Of a stretch of 64,000 bases of DNA, positions 8,938-17,861 are shown piece by piece. The DNA is from Hymenobacter sp. CRA2 (GTDB lineage Bacteria > Bacteroidota > Bacteroidia > Cytophagales > Hymenobacteraceae): positions 124,001-188,000 of the forward strand of contig NZ_MVBC01000012.1 in the NCBI RefSeq assembly GCF_002007105.1, written 5' to 3'. Position numbers and translations under genes: made by a program. Positions within the stretch are counted from its first letter, which is position 1, and each line of letters opens with the position of its first letter. The notes under the pieces are model-generated. The model saw only the letters and a program-made list of their open reading frames with translations. It ran no database searches and was not told the DNA's origin.

Positions 8938-9236
8938 TCGGTAGGTACCCGCTCCACTGGGGTCAGGCAACTAGGTACTTGGAAAGGCCCCCAAGCAGCA
9001 AATAGGTTAGAATCAGGTTGCGGTGCATTGGATCGGGTATGCAGGTGTACTCATCTGAAGCACGTGTGAACAACGCAGATAAGCTTCAGCGGCTTCAAAG
9101 GCCGGATTACATGAGCCTGGCACTATTCACAGTTTTTTTCCTGCATTACCACGAACTATGTATGTACATCAAAAATATATTTATATTTCACCTCGCCATT
9201 AGTCATTTCCACCATTTCGGCAGCCTCTTCTACTAC
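8938..9236. other. AT-rich divergent intergenic region
   Basis: Between the 2H phosphoesterase and YceI starts. The half nearest YceI (about 9110-9240) is much more AT-rich than the surroundings and contains TATATTTC at 9182-9189, one mismatch from the Bacteroidota -7 box, without a convincing -33 partner. No small gene is supported. Confidence 0.4.
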
Positions 9237-9908
9237 ATGAAACATTCGTTACTCCTTTTTACTGGCCTGCTGCTGGGCACCGCTGGCGCGGCTTCGGCCC
9301 AAAACACGGCTCAAGCCACGACGCTACCTCCGGCGGCGCACATCAAACCTGCCTTCAACAACGTCAAGGCCACGGCCACTTTTCAGGTGGAACCCCAGGT
9401 GAGCAGCGTAGGCTGGATCGGGCGCAAGGTCACGGGCCGCCACAACGGCACGGTGGAGCTGAAAGAGGGCCAGCTGCAGGTACACAACAACCAGTTGGTG
9501 GGCGGCTCCTTTGTGGTCGACATGGGCACCATCCTCGATGAAGACGTGGAGGACGCCGAAACCAACGCCAAACTCGTCACCCACCTCAAGTCAGACGACT
9601 TCTTCGGGGTGGCGCAGCACCCCACGGCCACGTTCGTCATCAAAAGCCTGAAATACACGAAGGTGGACGACTCCGGCAACAACACCCTGATTGCAGGCGT
9701 GCTCACCATCAAGGGCAAGTCGATGGGGCTGCTGTTCCCGGCCAAAGTGGGCATCAAGAACGGCCTGGCCGCCGCCTCGGGCAGCGTCAACGTGGACCGC
9801 ACCAAGTTCGACATCCGCTACGGCTCCAACTCGTTTTTTGACCGGCTCGGCGACAAGGCCATCGACAACGATTTTACGCTGAATTTCAACATCATTGCCA
9901 AGCAGTAA
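9237..9908 (+). CDS. YceI family periplasmic protein
   Basis: A 223-residue protein with a signal peptide (KHSLLLFTGLLLGTAGAASA) followed by a YceI lipocalin-like barrel: VSSVGWIGRKVTGRHNGTVELKEG near the N-terminus, then LKSDDFFGVAQHPTATFVI and LTIKGKSMGLLFP. YceI proteins bind long polyisoprenoid lipids in the periplasm and are often induced by stress. The ATG at 9237 is chosen over an upstream in-frame ATG at 9018 because it begins directly with the signal peptide. A strong hairpin follows the gene. Confidence 0.9.
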   Translation: MKHSLLLFTGLLLGTAGAASAQNTAQATTLPPAAHIKPAFNNVKATATFQVEPQVSSVGWIGRKVTGRHNGTVELKEGQLQVHNNQLVGGSFVVDMGTILDEDVEDAETNAKLVTHLKSDDFFGVAQHPTATFVIKSLKYTKVDDSGNNTLIAGVLTIKGKSMGLLFPAKVGIKNGLAAASGSVNVDRTKFDIRYGSNSFFDRLGDKAIDNDFTLNFNIIAKQ

Positions 9909-9927
9909 GGGTTAAGCCTTGCTGCCT

Positions 9928-9973
9928 CGCGCCGGCGGCCGAACGGATGCTAATCCATTCGGCCGCCGGCGCG
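9928..9973. terminator. Terminator hairpin after YceI
   Basis: A 20-base GC-rich stem with one mismatch (9928-9947 with 9954-9973) and a 6-base loop, 19 bases after the YceI stop and before the convergent gene pair at 10011-10903. It can serve both directions. Confidence 0.8.
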
Positions 9974-10010
9974 GGTGTTATAGGCCGGCCTGATTCCAAT
10001 GGACTACTCT

Positions 10011-10349
10011 TTACCGTGGCGACAGAAGGATGCGCAGGTAGCCATCGTTGGTCACGCTGAAGGAGAGACTGGCACTCTTCAGTTGTCGGGTGAGGTCGGC
10101 CGTATGATCGGCCACCTGCGGGGGAATCAAACGTCCTTGAAAGGTCGTGACAACCGGGTTGACTTCTACCCATTCCACCTCCCGCACCGGCCACGGGCCA
10201 TTGATTTCGATGTAGCCGGGCACAGGCACACCCAGCCACTGCCCCCAGCTTACCGGCTCGGTTTCGTTCTTGGTTTTCAGGCGCAGTGCGTAGCCTTGGC
10301 CATTGAGTAGAGCCGCCAGGCGCTGTTCGATGGGTTTGGGGCTGCTCAT
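10011..10349 (-). CDS. Hypothetical protein, coupled to upstream gene
   Basis: A 112-residue soluble protein with no motif I recognise; it looks alpha/beta with a central EPVSWGQWLGVPVPGYIEI segment. The start ATG at 10349 overlaps the stop of the upstream gene in an ATGA arrangement (TGA at 10346-10348 in minus-strand reading), which indicates translational coupling. Codon use matches its neighbours, supporting a real gene. The two proteins probably act together. Confidence 0.6.
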   Translation of the reverse strand: MSSPKPIEQRLAALLNGQGYALRLKTKNETEPVSWGQWLGVPVPGYIEINGPWPVREVEWVEVNPVVTTFQGRLIPPQVADHTADLTRQLKSASLSFSVTNDGYLRILLSPR

Positions 10350-10903
10350 TCTTCGTCGGATGGGGCCAACGGGAACCACTGCCAGTCCCAGTGCGCCAAT
10401 AGCCGCCTTACCTGCTCGTCGTTTTCGGCGTGGAAGTGATGGGCGTGCGGAACGGGGAAGCCAAACGCCTGCTCACGGTAACTGAGGGCTTCCAGGGCCG
10501 TTTTATAGGCTTCCAGCGGGCCGTAGGCGTAAATCACGTTGTGCCGATCATAGATAAGCAGGCCGCTCTTGTCTGTAGCACCGGCCCAGAGGTGGTGCCG
10601 CCCGTCGGTAGTCAGCAACGGGGCAAATTCCTGCAGGAAGTCGGTCAGCTCGGCCGTGGTTTCCAGCGGCGGGGACTGGTAGCGCCCCTGCTCCTCGCCT
10701 TCCCGACTGACCACTAGCACATACAGGCAGAAATATGGCGCGGGCAGGCACTCGCTCAGTTGGCGCAGCAGGCCGATGGCGGCGCTGGAAGCCCCGATTT
10801 TGAGCCGCTCGAATTGCTCAAACCGCTCGTGCTCAAACACCCGGCCGTAGTCATGGGCTACCTCGTTGCTGGCGGCGTCGAAAGCGGTGAATTTGGGGAG
10901 CAT
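10346..10903 (-). CDS. Hypothetical protein, first gene of a coupled pair
   Basis: A 185-residue soluble protein of unknown family with no signal peptide. The sequence alternates helices (residues 1-50) and strands, and carries DKSGLLIYDRHNVIYAYGPL and a His-rich stretch HAHHFHAEND near the C-terminus. The general shape recalls small immunity or SMI1-like proteins, but no diagnostic motif is present. Its stop codon overlaps the start of the next gene by four bases. Confidence 0.65.
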   Translation of the reverse strand: MLPKFTAFDAASNEVAHDYGRVFEHERFEQFERLKIGASSAAIGLLRQLSECLPAPYFCLYVLVVSREGEEQGRYQSPPLETTAELTDFLQEFAPLLTTDGRHHLWAGATDKSGLLIYDRHNVIYAYGPLEAYKTALEALSYREQAFGFPVPHAHHFHAENDEQVRRLLAHWDWQWFPLAPSDEE

Positions 10904-11061
10904 AGCGCGGCGGAATAAGGCTTAAGAACGGGGTTAGGAAGCAGGGCAAAAGTAGGCGAATCTACCCTGCAACTCCGCGACAAGCGGGCATACTACCGCT
11001 TATCCATTCGCGTTTTTATATACCTTTCCGGCCGCCGCCACCCTCCTCCCCTATCCATTTT

Positions 11062-14000
11062 ATGCCTACCCCCCGATTGCTCCGCCTGCCGCTGCTGGTG
11101 CTGCTGGCCTTGCTATGCGCGTGCTCCAAACCCAATAATGACAACGCGGCAACCAACGCCGCCGACGGCGAGGAAATCGACCCGTACGAAAATCTGGTCT
11201 TCAACTTCGACGAACCGGTGGCCACCGACGCCCAGCTCAACCGCTGGGACACCACCCAGGTCGTGCGCTTCGAGCCGGCGGTGCGGGGCAAGTTTAAGTG
11301 GACCTCGGAGCGGGAGCTGGTGTTTTCGCCGGCCGAGCCGTTTCGGCCGAGCACGGCCTTCAAGGCCGAGCTGCGGCCCGAAAGCCTGCCCAGCGGCAAG
11401 CAGAAGGCCAAAATCAACCGCACCGAGTTTCACACGCCCTACCTGCGCATGAGCGAGCCGCAGGTGTTCTGGACGGCTTCGCAGCAGGGCAGCGAGCCGC
11501 AGGCCCGGCTCAACGCGGTGTTTAACTACGCCGTGCGCCCCGCCGACCTCCGCCCGCGCCTGCGCCTGACGGCGGGCGGGCAGTCGGTGCCGTTCGAGGT
11601 TATATCCGCCGAACCCGACCGCGTGGTGGGCATCCGGCCCACGCAGCCGCTGGCGCCGGGCGCCCTGGTGGAGCTGCACGTAGAGCCCGGCCTCAAGCCC
11701 GTAGGCGGCGGCAAGGGCACGGCGGGCACGCTGGAATCCTCAGCCCCCGTACCGGACCCGCGCCAACTGCAGGTGCGCGAGCTGACCGGCTCCCTGCTCA
11801 ACGGCGAGCCGGTGGTGACGGTGCTGACCGACCAGCCCATTTCGGCCGAGCAGGCGCAGACGGTGGTGCGGGTGTCGCCCACGGTGCCGTTTGCGGTGGA
11901 GGCGCTGGAAAGCGGCTTCGTGCTGCGCGGTGGCTTTGAGGTGGGCAAAAGCTACACGGTGAGCCTCGCGCCGGGCGCTTACGGCAGCCTGGGCGGGCAG
12001 ATTACCGAGGCGTTCAGCCAGACGGTGTCTTTCGGCGACGAGCGGCCCAGCATCAGCTTCGCCAACGGCGACAAGGCTATGTACCTCGGCGCCCAGGGCC
12101 TGCGCAACCTCGGCCTGCGCATCAACGAGGTGGACAAGGTGAAGGTGAGCATCTACAAGGTGTACGCCAACAACATCCGCGAGCTGCTGCGCAACGGCCA
12201 GCAGTACGGCTACGGCGGCGAGGACGGGGAAGGCGGCGACGAAGGCAGCAGCTACGAGGACGGCGAGTATGTCGACCACAGCTACAACTACTACAACACC
12301 GAGGACTTCGGCAACCTGCTCACCGAGCGCACTTACACGACTTCGGGCCTGCCCAAAGCCGGGGCGCTGCGCCTGTTGCACCTCTCGCTGGATGAGCTGG
12401 AGTTTGGCAATCAGCTGAAAGGGCTGTACGTGGTGAAGGTGCAGGACACCGAGCGGCAGTGGCTGCAGGTCTCGAAGCTGGTGGCCGTGTCGGACCTGGG
12501 CGTGGTGGTGAAGCGCGACCAGAACGGCGGGGCCATGGTGTTCGTGAATTCCCTGCGCACGGCCAAGCCGGTGGGCGGGGCCGCGGTGCGCTTCGTCAGC
12601 CAGAACAACCAGGTGATGTTCAACGGCTCGACCAACTCCGGCGGCGTGGCCATGCTCGGGCAGGCCGACAGCGTGGCCAGCTCGCGCTTTCAGCTGGCTA
12701 TGGTGATGGTGCAGAACGGCGCCGACTTCACCTTCCTGGAGCTGGAGCGGGCCCGCGTGGAAACCTCGCGCTACGACGTGGGCGGCCTGCAAGCCAACCC
12801 GGCCCACTTCCAGGCCTTCCTCTACGGCGACCGGGACCTGTACCGCCCCGGCGACACCATCCGCACCAACACCGTGGTGCGCACCGACGACTGGCGCGCG
12901 CCCGGTGCGGTGCCCATGAAAATCCGCCTTCTGCTGCCCTCGGGCAAGGAATACGCCAGCTACCGCCGCACCCTGAGCAAGAACGACGGCTCGTTCGAGG
13001 CGCAGTTTATCCTGCCGCCGGCGGTGATGACCGGCCTGTACACGATGGAAGTGCTGACCGGCAACGACGTACTGCTGACCTCGCGGCAGGTGAGCGTGGA
13101 GGAGTTTATCCCCGACCGCCTGAAAGTAACCGTGACGGCCACGCCCAAAGCCGTGCAGCCCGGCCAGACGGTGCGCGCCGCAGTGCTGGCCCAGAACCTA
13201 TTCGGCCCGCCCGCTACCGACCGCAAGGTGGAAGTGGAATTCTCGCTTAAGCAGAAGCCCTTCGCCCCCAAGGACTACCAGGACTACGATTTTACCATCC
13301 AGAGCGGCACCGAGCGCCGCGGCTCCTACGGCGAAGAAGGCTCCGACAACTCCCTGAACGAGCGGTTCGAAAAGGCCGTGCGCGAGGCCCGCACCGACGA
13401 GCAGGGCCGCGCCGTGGCCGAGTACGAAGTGCCCGCCTACACCGACCTCGGCACGCTGGAAGGCACCGCCTTCGCCACCGTGTTCGACGAAACCGGCCGC
13501 CCGGTCAACCGCCTCGCTAGCTTCGAAGTGCAGACCCAGCAGGTGATGTTCGGTATCAAGCAGCTGCCCGAGCTGGTGAGCACCCGGCAGGCCCTGCCTT
13601 TGCGCATCGTGGCGTTGAATCCGAAAGGCGCCGCCGCCCAGGCCAACGGGCAGGTGCGCATTGTGCGCATCTTGTGGGAAACGGTGCTGGAGCGCCAGGG
13701 CGGGCGCTACACCTACAACTCCCAGCGCAAGGAGCAGACGGTGCTCAACACGCCCATCGTGGCCGGACCGGTGGCGGCCGTGGACTTCACGCCGGTGTAC
13801 TCCGGCGAGTACGAGGTACGCGTGTCGCGGCCCGGTGCGGCCACCTACGTGGCCCAGCGCTTCTACGCCTACGGCTACGGCGATACCCAGAGCAACGCCT
13901 TCGAGGTGAGCAACGAGGGGCAGGTGCAGATCGAGGCCGACAAGGAGAAGTACCAGCCCGGCGACAAGGCCACGCTGCTGCTCAAGACGCCCTTCCCCGG

Positions 14001-16626
14001 TCGCGTGCTGGTGACGGTGGAGCGCAACCGCGTGCTGGAGCACTTCTACGTGGATACCGACGAGAAATCGGCTAAGGTGACGGTGCCCATCCGCGCCGGC
14101 CACGTGCCCAACGTGTACGTGACGGCCACGGCCATCCGCCCGCTGTCGGCCGATTCCAAGATTCCGCTGACCGTGGCCCGGGGCTTCGTGCCGCTGACGG
14201 TGGAGAAGCCCGACGCCCGCCTGCCCGTGGCCATCAAGGCCGTGGCGCAGAGCCGCTCCCAGACCTGGCAGACGGTGGAAGTGCAGACCAAGCCCGGCGC
14301 GGCCGTGACCCTGGCTATGGTCGACGAGGGCATTCTGCAGATGAAAAACTACCGCACGCCCGACCCCTTCGGCTACTTCTACCAGAAGCGCGCCCTGGAA
14401 GTCTCGGCCCACGACGTGTACCCCTTCCTGCTGCCCGAGCTGGGCACCTCCTCCTCGGGCGGCGACGGGTACGGCCTGAACCGCCGCACCACGCCCGTGC
14501 CCTCGCGCCGGGTGCAGCTGGTGGCCCGCTGGAGCGGCGTGAAGCGTGCCGACGCCAACGGCCGCGTGCTGGTAAAGATGCGCGTGCCGCAGTTTAGCGG
14601 GGCCCTGCGCCTGATGGCCGTGGCCTACAAGGGCGACGCCTTCGGCTCGGCCGAGCACACCATGCGCGTGGCCGACCCGGTGGTCATCAGCACCGCCCTG
14701 CCCCGCTTCATGAGCCCCGGCGACACGATTGACGTGCCGGTGACGCTGACGAATACGACGGGGAAGGAAATGATTGTGGCAGTAAGACAGAAAACGACTG
14801 GCGCTATTGAGCCATCTGAATGGACATCTGCCGGCGGCGTTGATGGGGTGCCCTTGCAACGAATGCGTGCCAACGACAACTATAGTAAAGTCGCCAAACT
14901 TCGTCCCAATGCCGAACAACGAGTTGTTTTTCGCATCAATGCAAAACCAGAAGTTGGTAGCGGCAGTGTAACAGTCACCGTAACTGTTCCCGCGAAAGTT
15001 GGACGCGAAACCTTCACCGAAACCATCGAACTACCCGTCCGCCCGGCCTCGCCCTTGCAGATGCGCACCGGTTCGGGCGTGGTGGCGGGCGGCAAGGCGC
15101 AGGCGCTGGACTTGCGCACCGACTTTATAGCCGCGGCCCAGCGCAGCCAGCTGGTTCTCAGCCGCTCGCCGATGACGGAGTTCAGCAAAGACCTGCGCTA
15201 CCTGTTGCAGTACCCCTACGGCTGCCTGGAGCAAACCGTGTCGGCCGCCTTCCCGCAGCTTTACTACCCCGACCTGGCGGCTACGCTGGGGCAGACCAAA
15301 AAGGCCCAGCGCTACAACCCTAACTACCACGTCCAGGAGGCCATCCGCAAGATTGAGAGCATGCAGCTCTACAACGGCGCCCTCAGCTACTGGCCCGGCG
15401 GCGACTACGACAACTGGTGGGCCACCGCCTACGCCGCCCACTTCCTGCTCGAAGCCAAGCACGCCGGCTTTGCCGTGAACCAGAGCATCCTCGACAAAAC
15501 GCTGCGCTACCTGCAGTACCGCATCCGCAAGCGCGAAACCGAGGACTACCAGTACTTCGACGCCGCCAACATTGCCCGGCAGAAGACCATTGCCAAAAAG
15601 GAAATTGCCTACTCGCTCTACGTGCTGGCCCTGGCCGGCCTGCCCGATCCGGTGGCGCTGAACTACTACCGGGCGAACCAGCGCCTGCTGGCCCAGGATT
15701 CGCGGTTCGTACTGGCCAGCACCAGCGCCTTGTCGGGCCAGACCAAGGGCTTCCGCGACCTGCTGCCGCGCACCTTCAACGAGCCCGCCGCCCACCGCGC
15801 CTTCGACGGCTCGTTCTACTCGCCGGTGCGCGACCTGGGCCTGGCCCTGAACACCCTCATCGAAGCCGACCCGCAGAACCCGCTGGTGGCCCAGATGGCC
15901 CGGCAACTCTCGCGGCAGGTGAAGCAGGCCGGCTGGCTGAACACGCAGGAACGCAGCTTCGCGCTGCTGGCCCTGGGCAAAGTGGCCCGCCAGAACAAAA
16001 ACGCCACCGTCACGGCCACCCTGGCCGATGCCACCGGCGCCGTGCTCGGTCAGTACAAAGGCCCGCAGGACTTGGCAGTAAACAACGTAGCCAACCGCCG
16101 CCTGAGCCTGCGCACCGCCGGCACCGGCAACCTGTACTACTTCTGGACGCTGGAAGGCATTTCGCCCACTGGCCGCGTGCCCGAGGAAGACCAGTTCCTG
16201 CAGGTGCGCCGGCAGTTCCTGGACCGCACCGGCAAGCCCCTTGGATCAACCACAGGCCGCGCCGAGTTCCGCCAGAACGACCTCGTGGTGGTCAAAATCA
16301 CTTTGCAGGCCAGCCAGTACGCCGGCGAGGTGCCCAACGTGGCCGTGACGGACCTGCTGCCCGCCGGCCTGGAAATCGAGAATCCGCGCATCGGGGCGGT
16401 GCGCGAAATCACCTGGGCCACCGACGCGGCCACGCCCGACTACCTGGACGTGCGCGACGACCGGATCAACCTGTTCACCACCGCGTCGCCGCAGCCGAAG
16501 TCGTTCTACTACCTGGCCCGGGCCGTGTCCAAGGGCACGTTCAAGCTCGGCCCGGTCAGCGCCGACGCCATGTACAACGCCGAATACCACTCCTACGCCG
16601 GCGCGGGCACGGTGCGGGTGCGGTAA
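11062..16626 (+). CDS. Bacterial alpha-2-macroglobulin lipoprotein with thioester
   Basis: A giant 1854-residue envelope protein, predicted to trap proteases attacking the cell. It has a lipoprotein signal (LLALLCAC, lipid Cys at C21), a string of macroglobulin beta-domains, an acidic Gly/Tyr/Glu-rich insert at about residues 380-415, the A2M_N_2 and A2M domains (about 950-1230), and the thioester motif CLEQ at residues 1388-1391 inside an all-helical domain with YGCLEQTVSA. The C-terminal region (about 1700-1854) is again beta. In Proteobacteria such proteins partner PBP1C, and a PBP1C gene lies 1.9 kb downstream here. Bases 14761-15020 (residues about 1234-1320) have markedly different codon use from the rest of the gene. 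Confidence 0.93.
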   Translation: MPTPRLLRLPLLVLLALLCACSKPNNDNAATNAADGEEIDPYENLVFNFDEPVATDAQLNRWDTTQVVRFEPAVRGKFKWTSERELVFSPAEPFRPSTAFKAELRPESLPSGKQKAKINRTEFHTPYLRMSEPQVFWTASQQGSEPQARLNAVFNYAVRPADLRPRLRLTAGGQSVPFEVISAEPDRVVGIRPTQPLAPGALVELHVEPGLKPVGGGKGTAGTLESSAPVPDPRQLQVRELTGSLLNGEPVVTVLTDQPISAEQAQTVVRVSPTVPFAVEALESGFVLRGGFEVGKSYTVSLAPGAYGSLGGQITEAFSQTVSFGDERPSISFANGDKAMYLGAQGLRNLGLRINEVDKVKVSIYKVYANNIRELLRNGQQYGYGGEDGEGGDEGSSYEDGEYVDHSYNYYNTEDFGNLLTERTYTTSGLPKAGALRLLHLSLDELEFGNQLKGLYVVKVQDTERQWLQVSKLVAVSDLGVVVKRDQNGGAMVFVNSLRTAKPVGGAAVRFVSQNNQVMFNGSTNSGGVAMLGQADSVASSRFQLAMVMVQNGADFTFLELERARVETSRYDVGGLQANPAHFQAFLYGDRDLYRPGDTIRTNTVVRTDDWRAPGAVPMKIRLLLPSGKEYASYRRTLSKNDGSFEAQFILPPAVMTGLYTMEVLTGNDVLLTSRQVSVEEFIPDRLKVTVTATPKAVQPGQTVRAAVLAQNLFGPPATDRKVEVEFSLKQKPFAPKDYQDYDFTIQSGTERRGSYGEEGSDNSLNERFEKAVREARTDEQGRAVAEYEVPAYTDLGTLEGTAFATVFDETGRPVNRLASFEVQTQQVMFGIKQLPELVSTRQALPLRIVALNPKGAAAQANGQVRIVRILWETVLERQGGRYTYNSQRKEQTVLNTPIVAGPVAAVDFTPVYSGEYEVRVSRPGAATYVAQRFYAYGYGDTQSNAFEVSNEGQVQIEADKEKYQPGDKATLLLKTPFPGRVLVTVERNRVLEHFYVDTDEKSAKVTVPIRAGHVPNVYVTATAIRPLSADSKIPLTVARGFVPLTVEKPDARLPVAIKAVAQSRSQTWQTVEVQTKPGAAVTLAMVDEGILQMKNYRTPDPFGYFYQKRALEVSAHDVYPFLLPELGTSSSGGDGYGLNRRTTPVPSRRVQLVARWSGVKRADANGRVLVKMRVPQFSGALRLMAVAYKGDAFGSAEHTMRVADPVVISTALPRFMSPGDTIDVPVTLTNTTGKEMIVAVRQKTTGAIEPSEWTSAGGVDGVPLQRMRANDNYSKVAKLRPNAEQRVVFRINAKPEVGSGSVTVTVTVPAKVGRETFTETIELPVRPASPLQMRTGSGVVAGGKAQALDLRTDFIAAAQRSQLVLSRSPMTEFSKDLRYLLQYPYGCLEQTVSAAFPQLYYPDLAATLGQTKKAQRYNPNYHVQEAIRKIESMQLYNGALSYWPGGDYDNWWATAYAAHFLLEAKHAGFAVNQSILDKTLRYLQYRIRKRETEDYQYFDAANIARQKTIAKKEIAYSLYVLALAGLPDPVALNYYRANQRLLAQDSRFVLASTSALSGQTKGFRDLLPRTFNEPAAHRAFDGSFYSPVRDLGLALNTLIEADPQNPLVAQMARQLSRQVKQAGWLNTQERSFALLALGKVARQNKNATVTATLADATGAVLGQYKGPQDLAVNNVANRRLSLRTAGTGNLYYFWTLEGISPTGRVPEEDQFLQVRRQFLDRTGKPLGSTTGRAEFRQNDLVVVKITLQASQYAGEVPNVAVTDLLPAGLEIENPRIGAVREITWATDAATPDYLDVRDDRINLFTTASPQPKSFYYLARAVSKGTFKLGPVSADAMYNAEYHSYAGAGTVRVR
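14761..15020 (+). other. Segment of atypical codon use inside the alpha-2-macroglobulin gene
   Basis: Within an open, uninterrupted frame, this stretch of about 260 bases switches to codons such as GTT, ACT, CGA, CGT, CCA, GAA, AGA and TCT, while both flanks use almost only GC-ending codons. The change begins just after a threonine-rich turn (TNTTGKEM) and ends at ETIELPVRP, covering about one beta-domain before the thioester domain. It looks like a recombined or newly acquired domain segment. Confidence 0.7.
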
Positions 16627-16648
16627 CTGGGAGCAACGTGGGTTTGCA

Positions 16649-16686
16649 GTGCCACGGTCAGTGACCGTGGCACCGCTTTTTTGTAT
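16649..16686 (+). terminator. Intrinsic terminator of the alpha-2-macroglobulin gene
   Basis: A perfect 12-base stem (16649-16660 with 16662-16673) followed by a short C/G step and a run of six T, 22 bases after the stop codon. A textbook Rho-independent terminator. Confidence 0.9.
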
Positions 16687-16696
16687 GCTTTTGGTC

Positions 16697-16880
16697 GTCA
16701 TGCTGAGCCTGCCGAACCGAAGGTCGGCGTAGCCAAGCATCTCTACCGCTTCGTTGGTTGATGACCGTTGAACGTCATTCCGAGCGCAGCGAGGAATCTT
16801 GCCAGATAGTAACCTTCTCGTCAGGTTGGCCACCTGCTGTCAGCACGCGAGATGCTGCGCTGCGCTCTGCATGACGTTCC
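16697..16880. repeat. Intergenic repeat cluster (CATTCCGAG...GAGGAAT type)
   Basis: Within the 427-base gap between 16626 and 17054. It holds GTCATGCTGAGCCTGCCGAA, then a 19-base block (16713-16731) identical to 58372-58390, then GTCATTCCGAGCGCAGCGAG with its pairing GGAAT (from about 16772), and a degraded inverted copy ending in GCATGACGTTC. Related copies lie at 29135, 38818, 58372 and 60085. It is probably a non-coding palindromic repeat family of this genome. Confidence 0.7.
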
Positions 16881-16981
16881 GCTGTGCACTTTCATTAAAG
16901 GTCCACCATGCTCTTGCCGCTTAACCAGTTGCGTCACTAGCCTCAAGCCCGGCCATAGCCTTTCAGTAGCGCGGCCGTACA

Positions 16982-17044
16982 ACCGAACCGCCAGTCTTGC
17001 GTGGGAAATTCCTGCGCCGGGCTGGCGGTTCGGTCGTTCAGCCT
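16982..17044 (+). promoter_or_regulatory. Leader hairpin before the chagasin-like gene
   Basis: Perfect 13-base arms (16982-16994, starting ACCGAACCGCC, with 17032-17044) enclose a 37-base loop that includes GGGAAATTCC. The downstream arm ends 9 bases before the ATG at 17054, so in the mRNA it would cover the ribosome entry region. Confidence 0.5.
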
Positions 17045-17053
17045 CTGCCACCT

Positions 17054-17818
17054 ATGCTACCAACTCCTTCATTGCGCCAGCGCCCACTACTGGCGTTGCT
17101 CCTACTCGTATTCGTCGTATTTGCGGCCCCGGCGCGGGCCGATATCATCAACCTCACCGCCGCCGACAACGGCAAGCAGATACAGGCCACCCAAGGCGAC
17201 GTTATCGTGGTGCGCCTGCCTACGGCCAATGCCCGCTACGGCTGGCGCCTGACGCAGAACTACCCCGGCCTGCTGACGGTGACGCGCAACCTGGTGCTAC
17301 CCGGCCTGAGCAGCGGCGTACCGGGCGCGCCAGCTACCCACGAAATCCAGCTCCAGACCCTCGGCACCGGCGGCGTGGACCTCACGTTCATCTCGGCCGT
17401 GCCGGGCGCGGGCTACTCGCCGCTCGGCGACTTTTTCCACGTCTACCTCACCATCGACAAGCCCGGCGTGGCCAAGCGCGTCAATATCACCGAGTACGGC
17501 AACCACAGCCGCGTCACCGTGAACCAGGGCGACGATTTGCAGATCAAGCTGGGTACCACGGCGGGCTCCAGCATGCGCTGGGAGGTGATGCCCATCAACG
17601 ACGGCGTGGTGGAGCTGATCAATCCCGAGGAAAAACCCTCGAAAAAACGCCCCAAAAAAGCCAAGCCCGGTACGCCGGAGGACGTCGCGTTCAACTTCCG
17701 GGCCCTGAAGCCGGGCCACTCCACCGTGCGCTTCCTCTACCGCGACTCGGCTCAGCCCGATGCCGCGCCTGCCCGCGACTTTGAGCTGCAGATTGACGTG
17801 CCGGTGCCGCCGCGGTAG
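17054..17818 (+). CDS. Exported protein with two chagasin-like domains (candidate I42 protease inhibitor)
   Basis: A 254-residue protein with a signal peptide (LLALLLLVFVVFAAPARA). Two similar halves follow. The first (about 31-135) has GDVIVVRLPTANARYGWRL (RYGWR at 61-65) and LGTGGVDL (GTGG at 104-107); the second (about 141-250) has GDDLQIKLGTTAGSSMRWEV and LKPGHSTVRFLYR. Order and spacing recall the three inhibitory loops of chagasin (NPTTGY-W, GxGG, RPW), which block papain-like cysteine proteases, but the first loop is diverged. A Lys-rich insert lies at about 185-195. It sits next to the alpha-2-macroglobulin gene, which suits a protease-defence role. Other Ig-like periplasmic roles are possible. 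Confidence 0.55.
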   Translation: MLPTPSLRQRPLLALLLLVFVVFAAPARADIINLTAADNGKQIQATQGDVIVVRLPTANARYGWRLTQNYPGLLTVTRNLVLPGLSSGVPGAPATHEIQLQTLGTGGVDLTFISAVPGAGYSPLGDFFHVYLTIDKPGVAKRVNITEYGNHSRVTVNQGDDLQIKLGTTAGSSMRWEVMPINDGVVELINPEEKPSKKRPKKAKPGTPEDVAFNFRALKPGHSTVRFLYRDSAQPDAAPARDFELQIDVPVPPR

Positions 17819-17820
17819 GA

Positions 17821-17861
17821 CTGGCCGTTTTGGCCAGCCCCGACGTCTTTACATCGGGGGC
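17821..17861. terminator. Back-to-back hairpins between convergent genes
   Basis: A 6-base stem with T-rich loop (17821-17837, CTGGCC/GGCCAG) directly followed by an imperfect CCCCGA/TCGGGG stem (17838-17861). They separate the chagasin-like gene from the convergent Uma2 gene, whose stop is at 17861. Confidence 0.6.

Noticed and set aside
13198-14919. Long minus-strand frame inside the alpha-2-macroglobulin gene
   Set aside because: Low-complexity His/Gly/Val-rich translation with no motif; the plus strand carries the conserved protein throughout.
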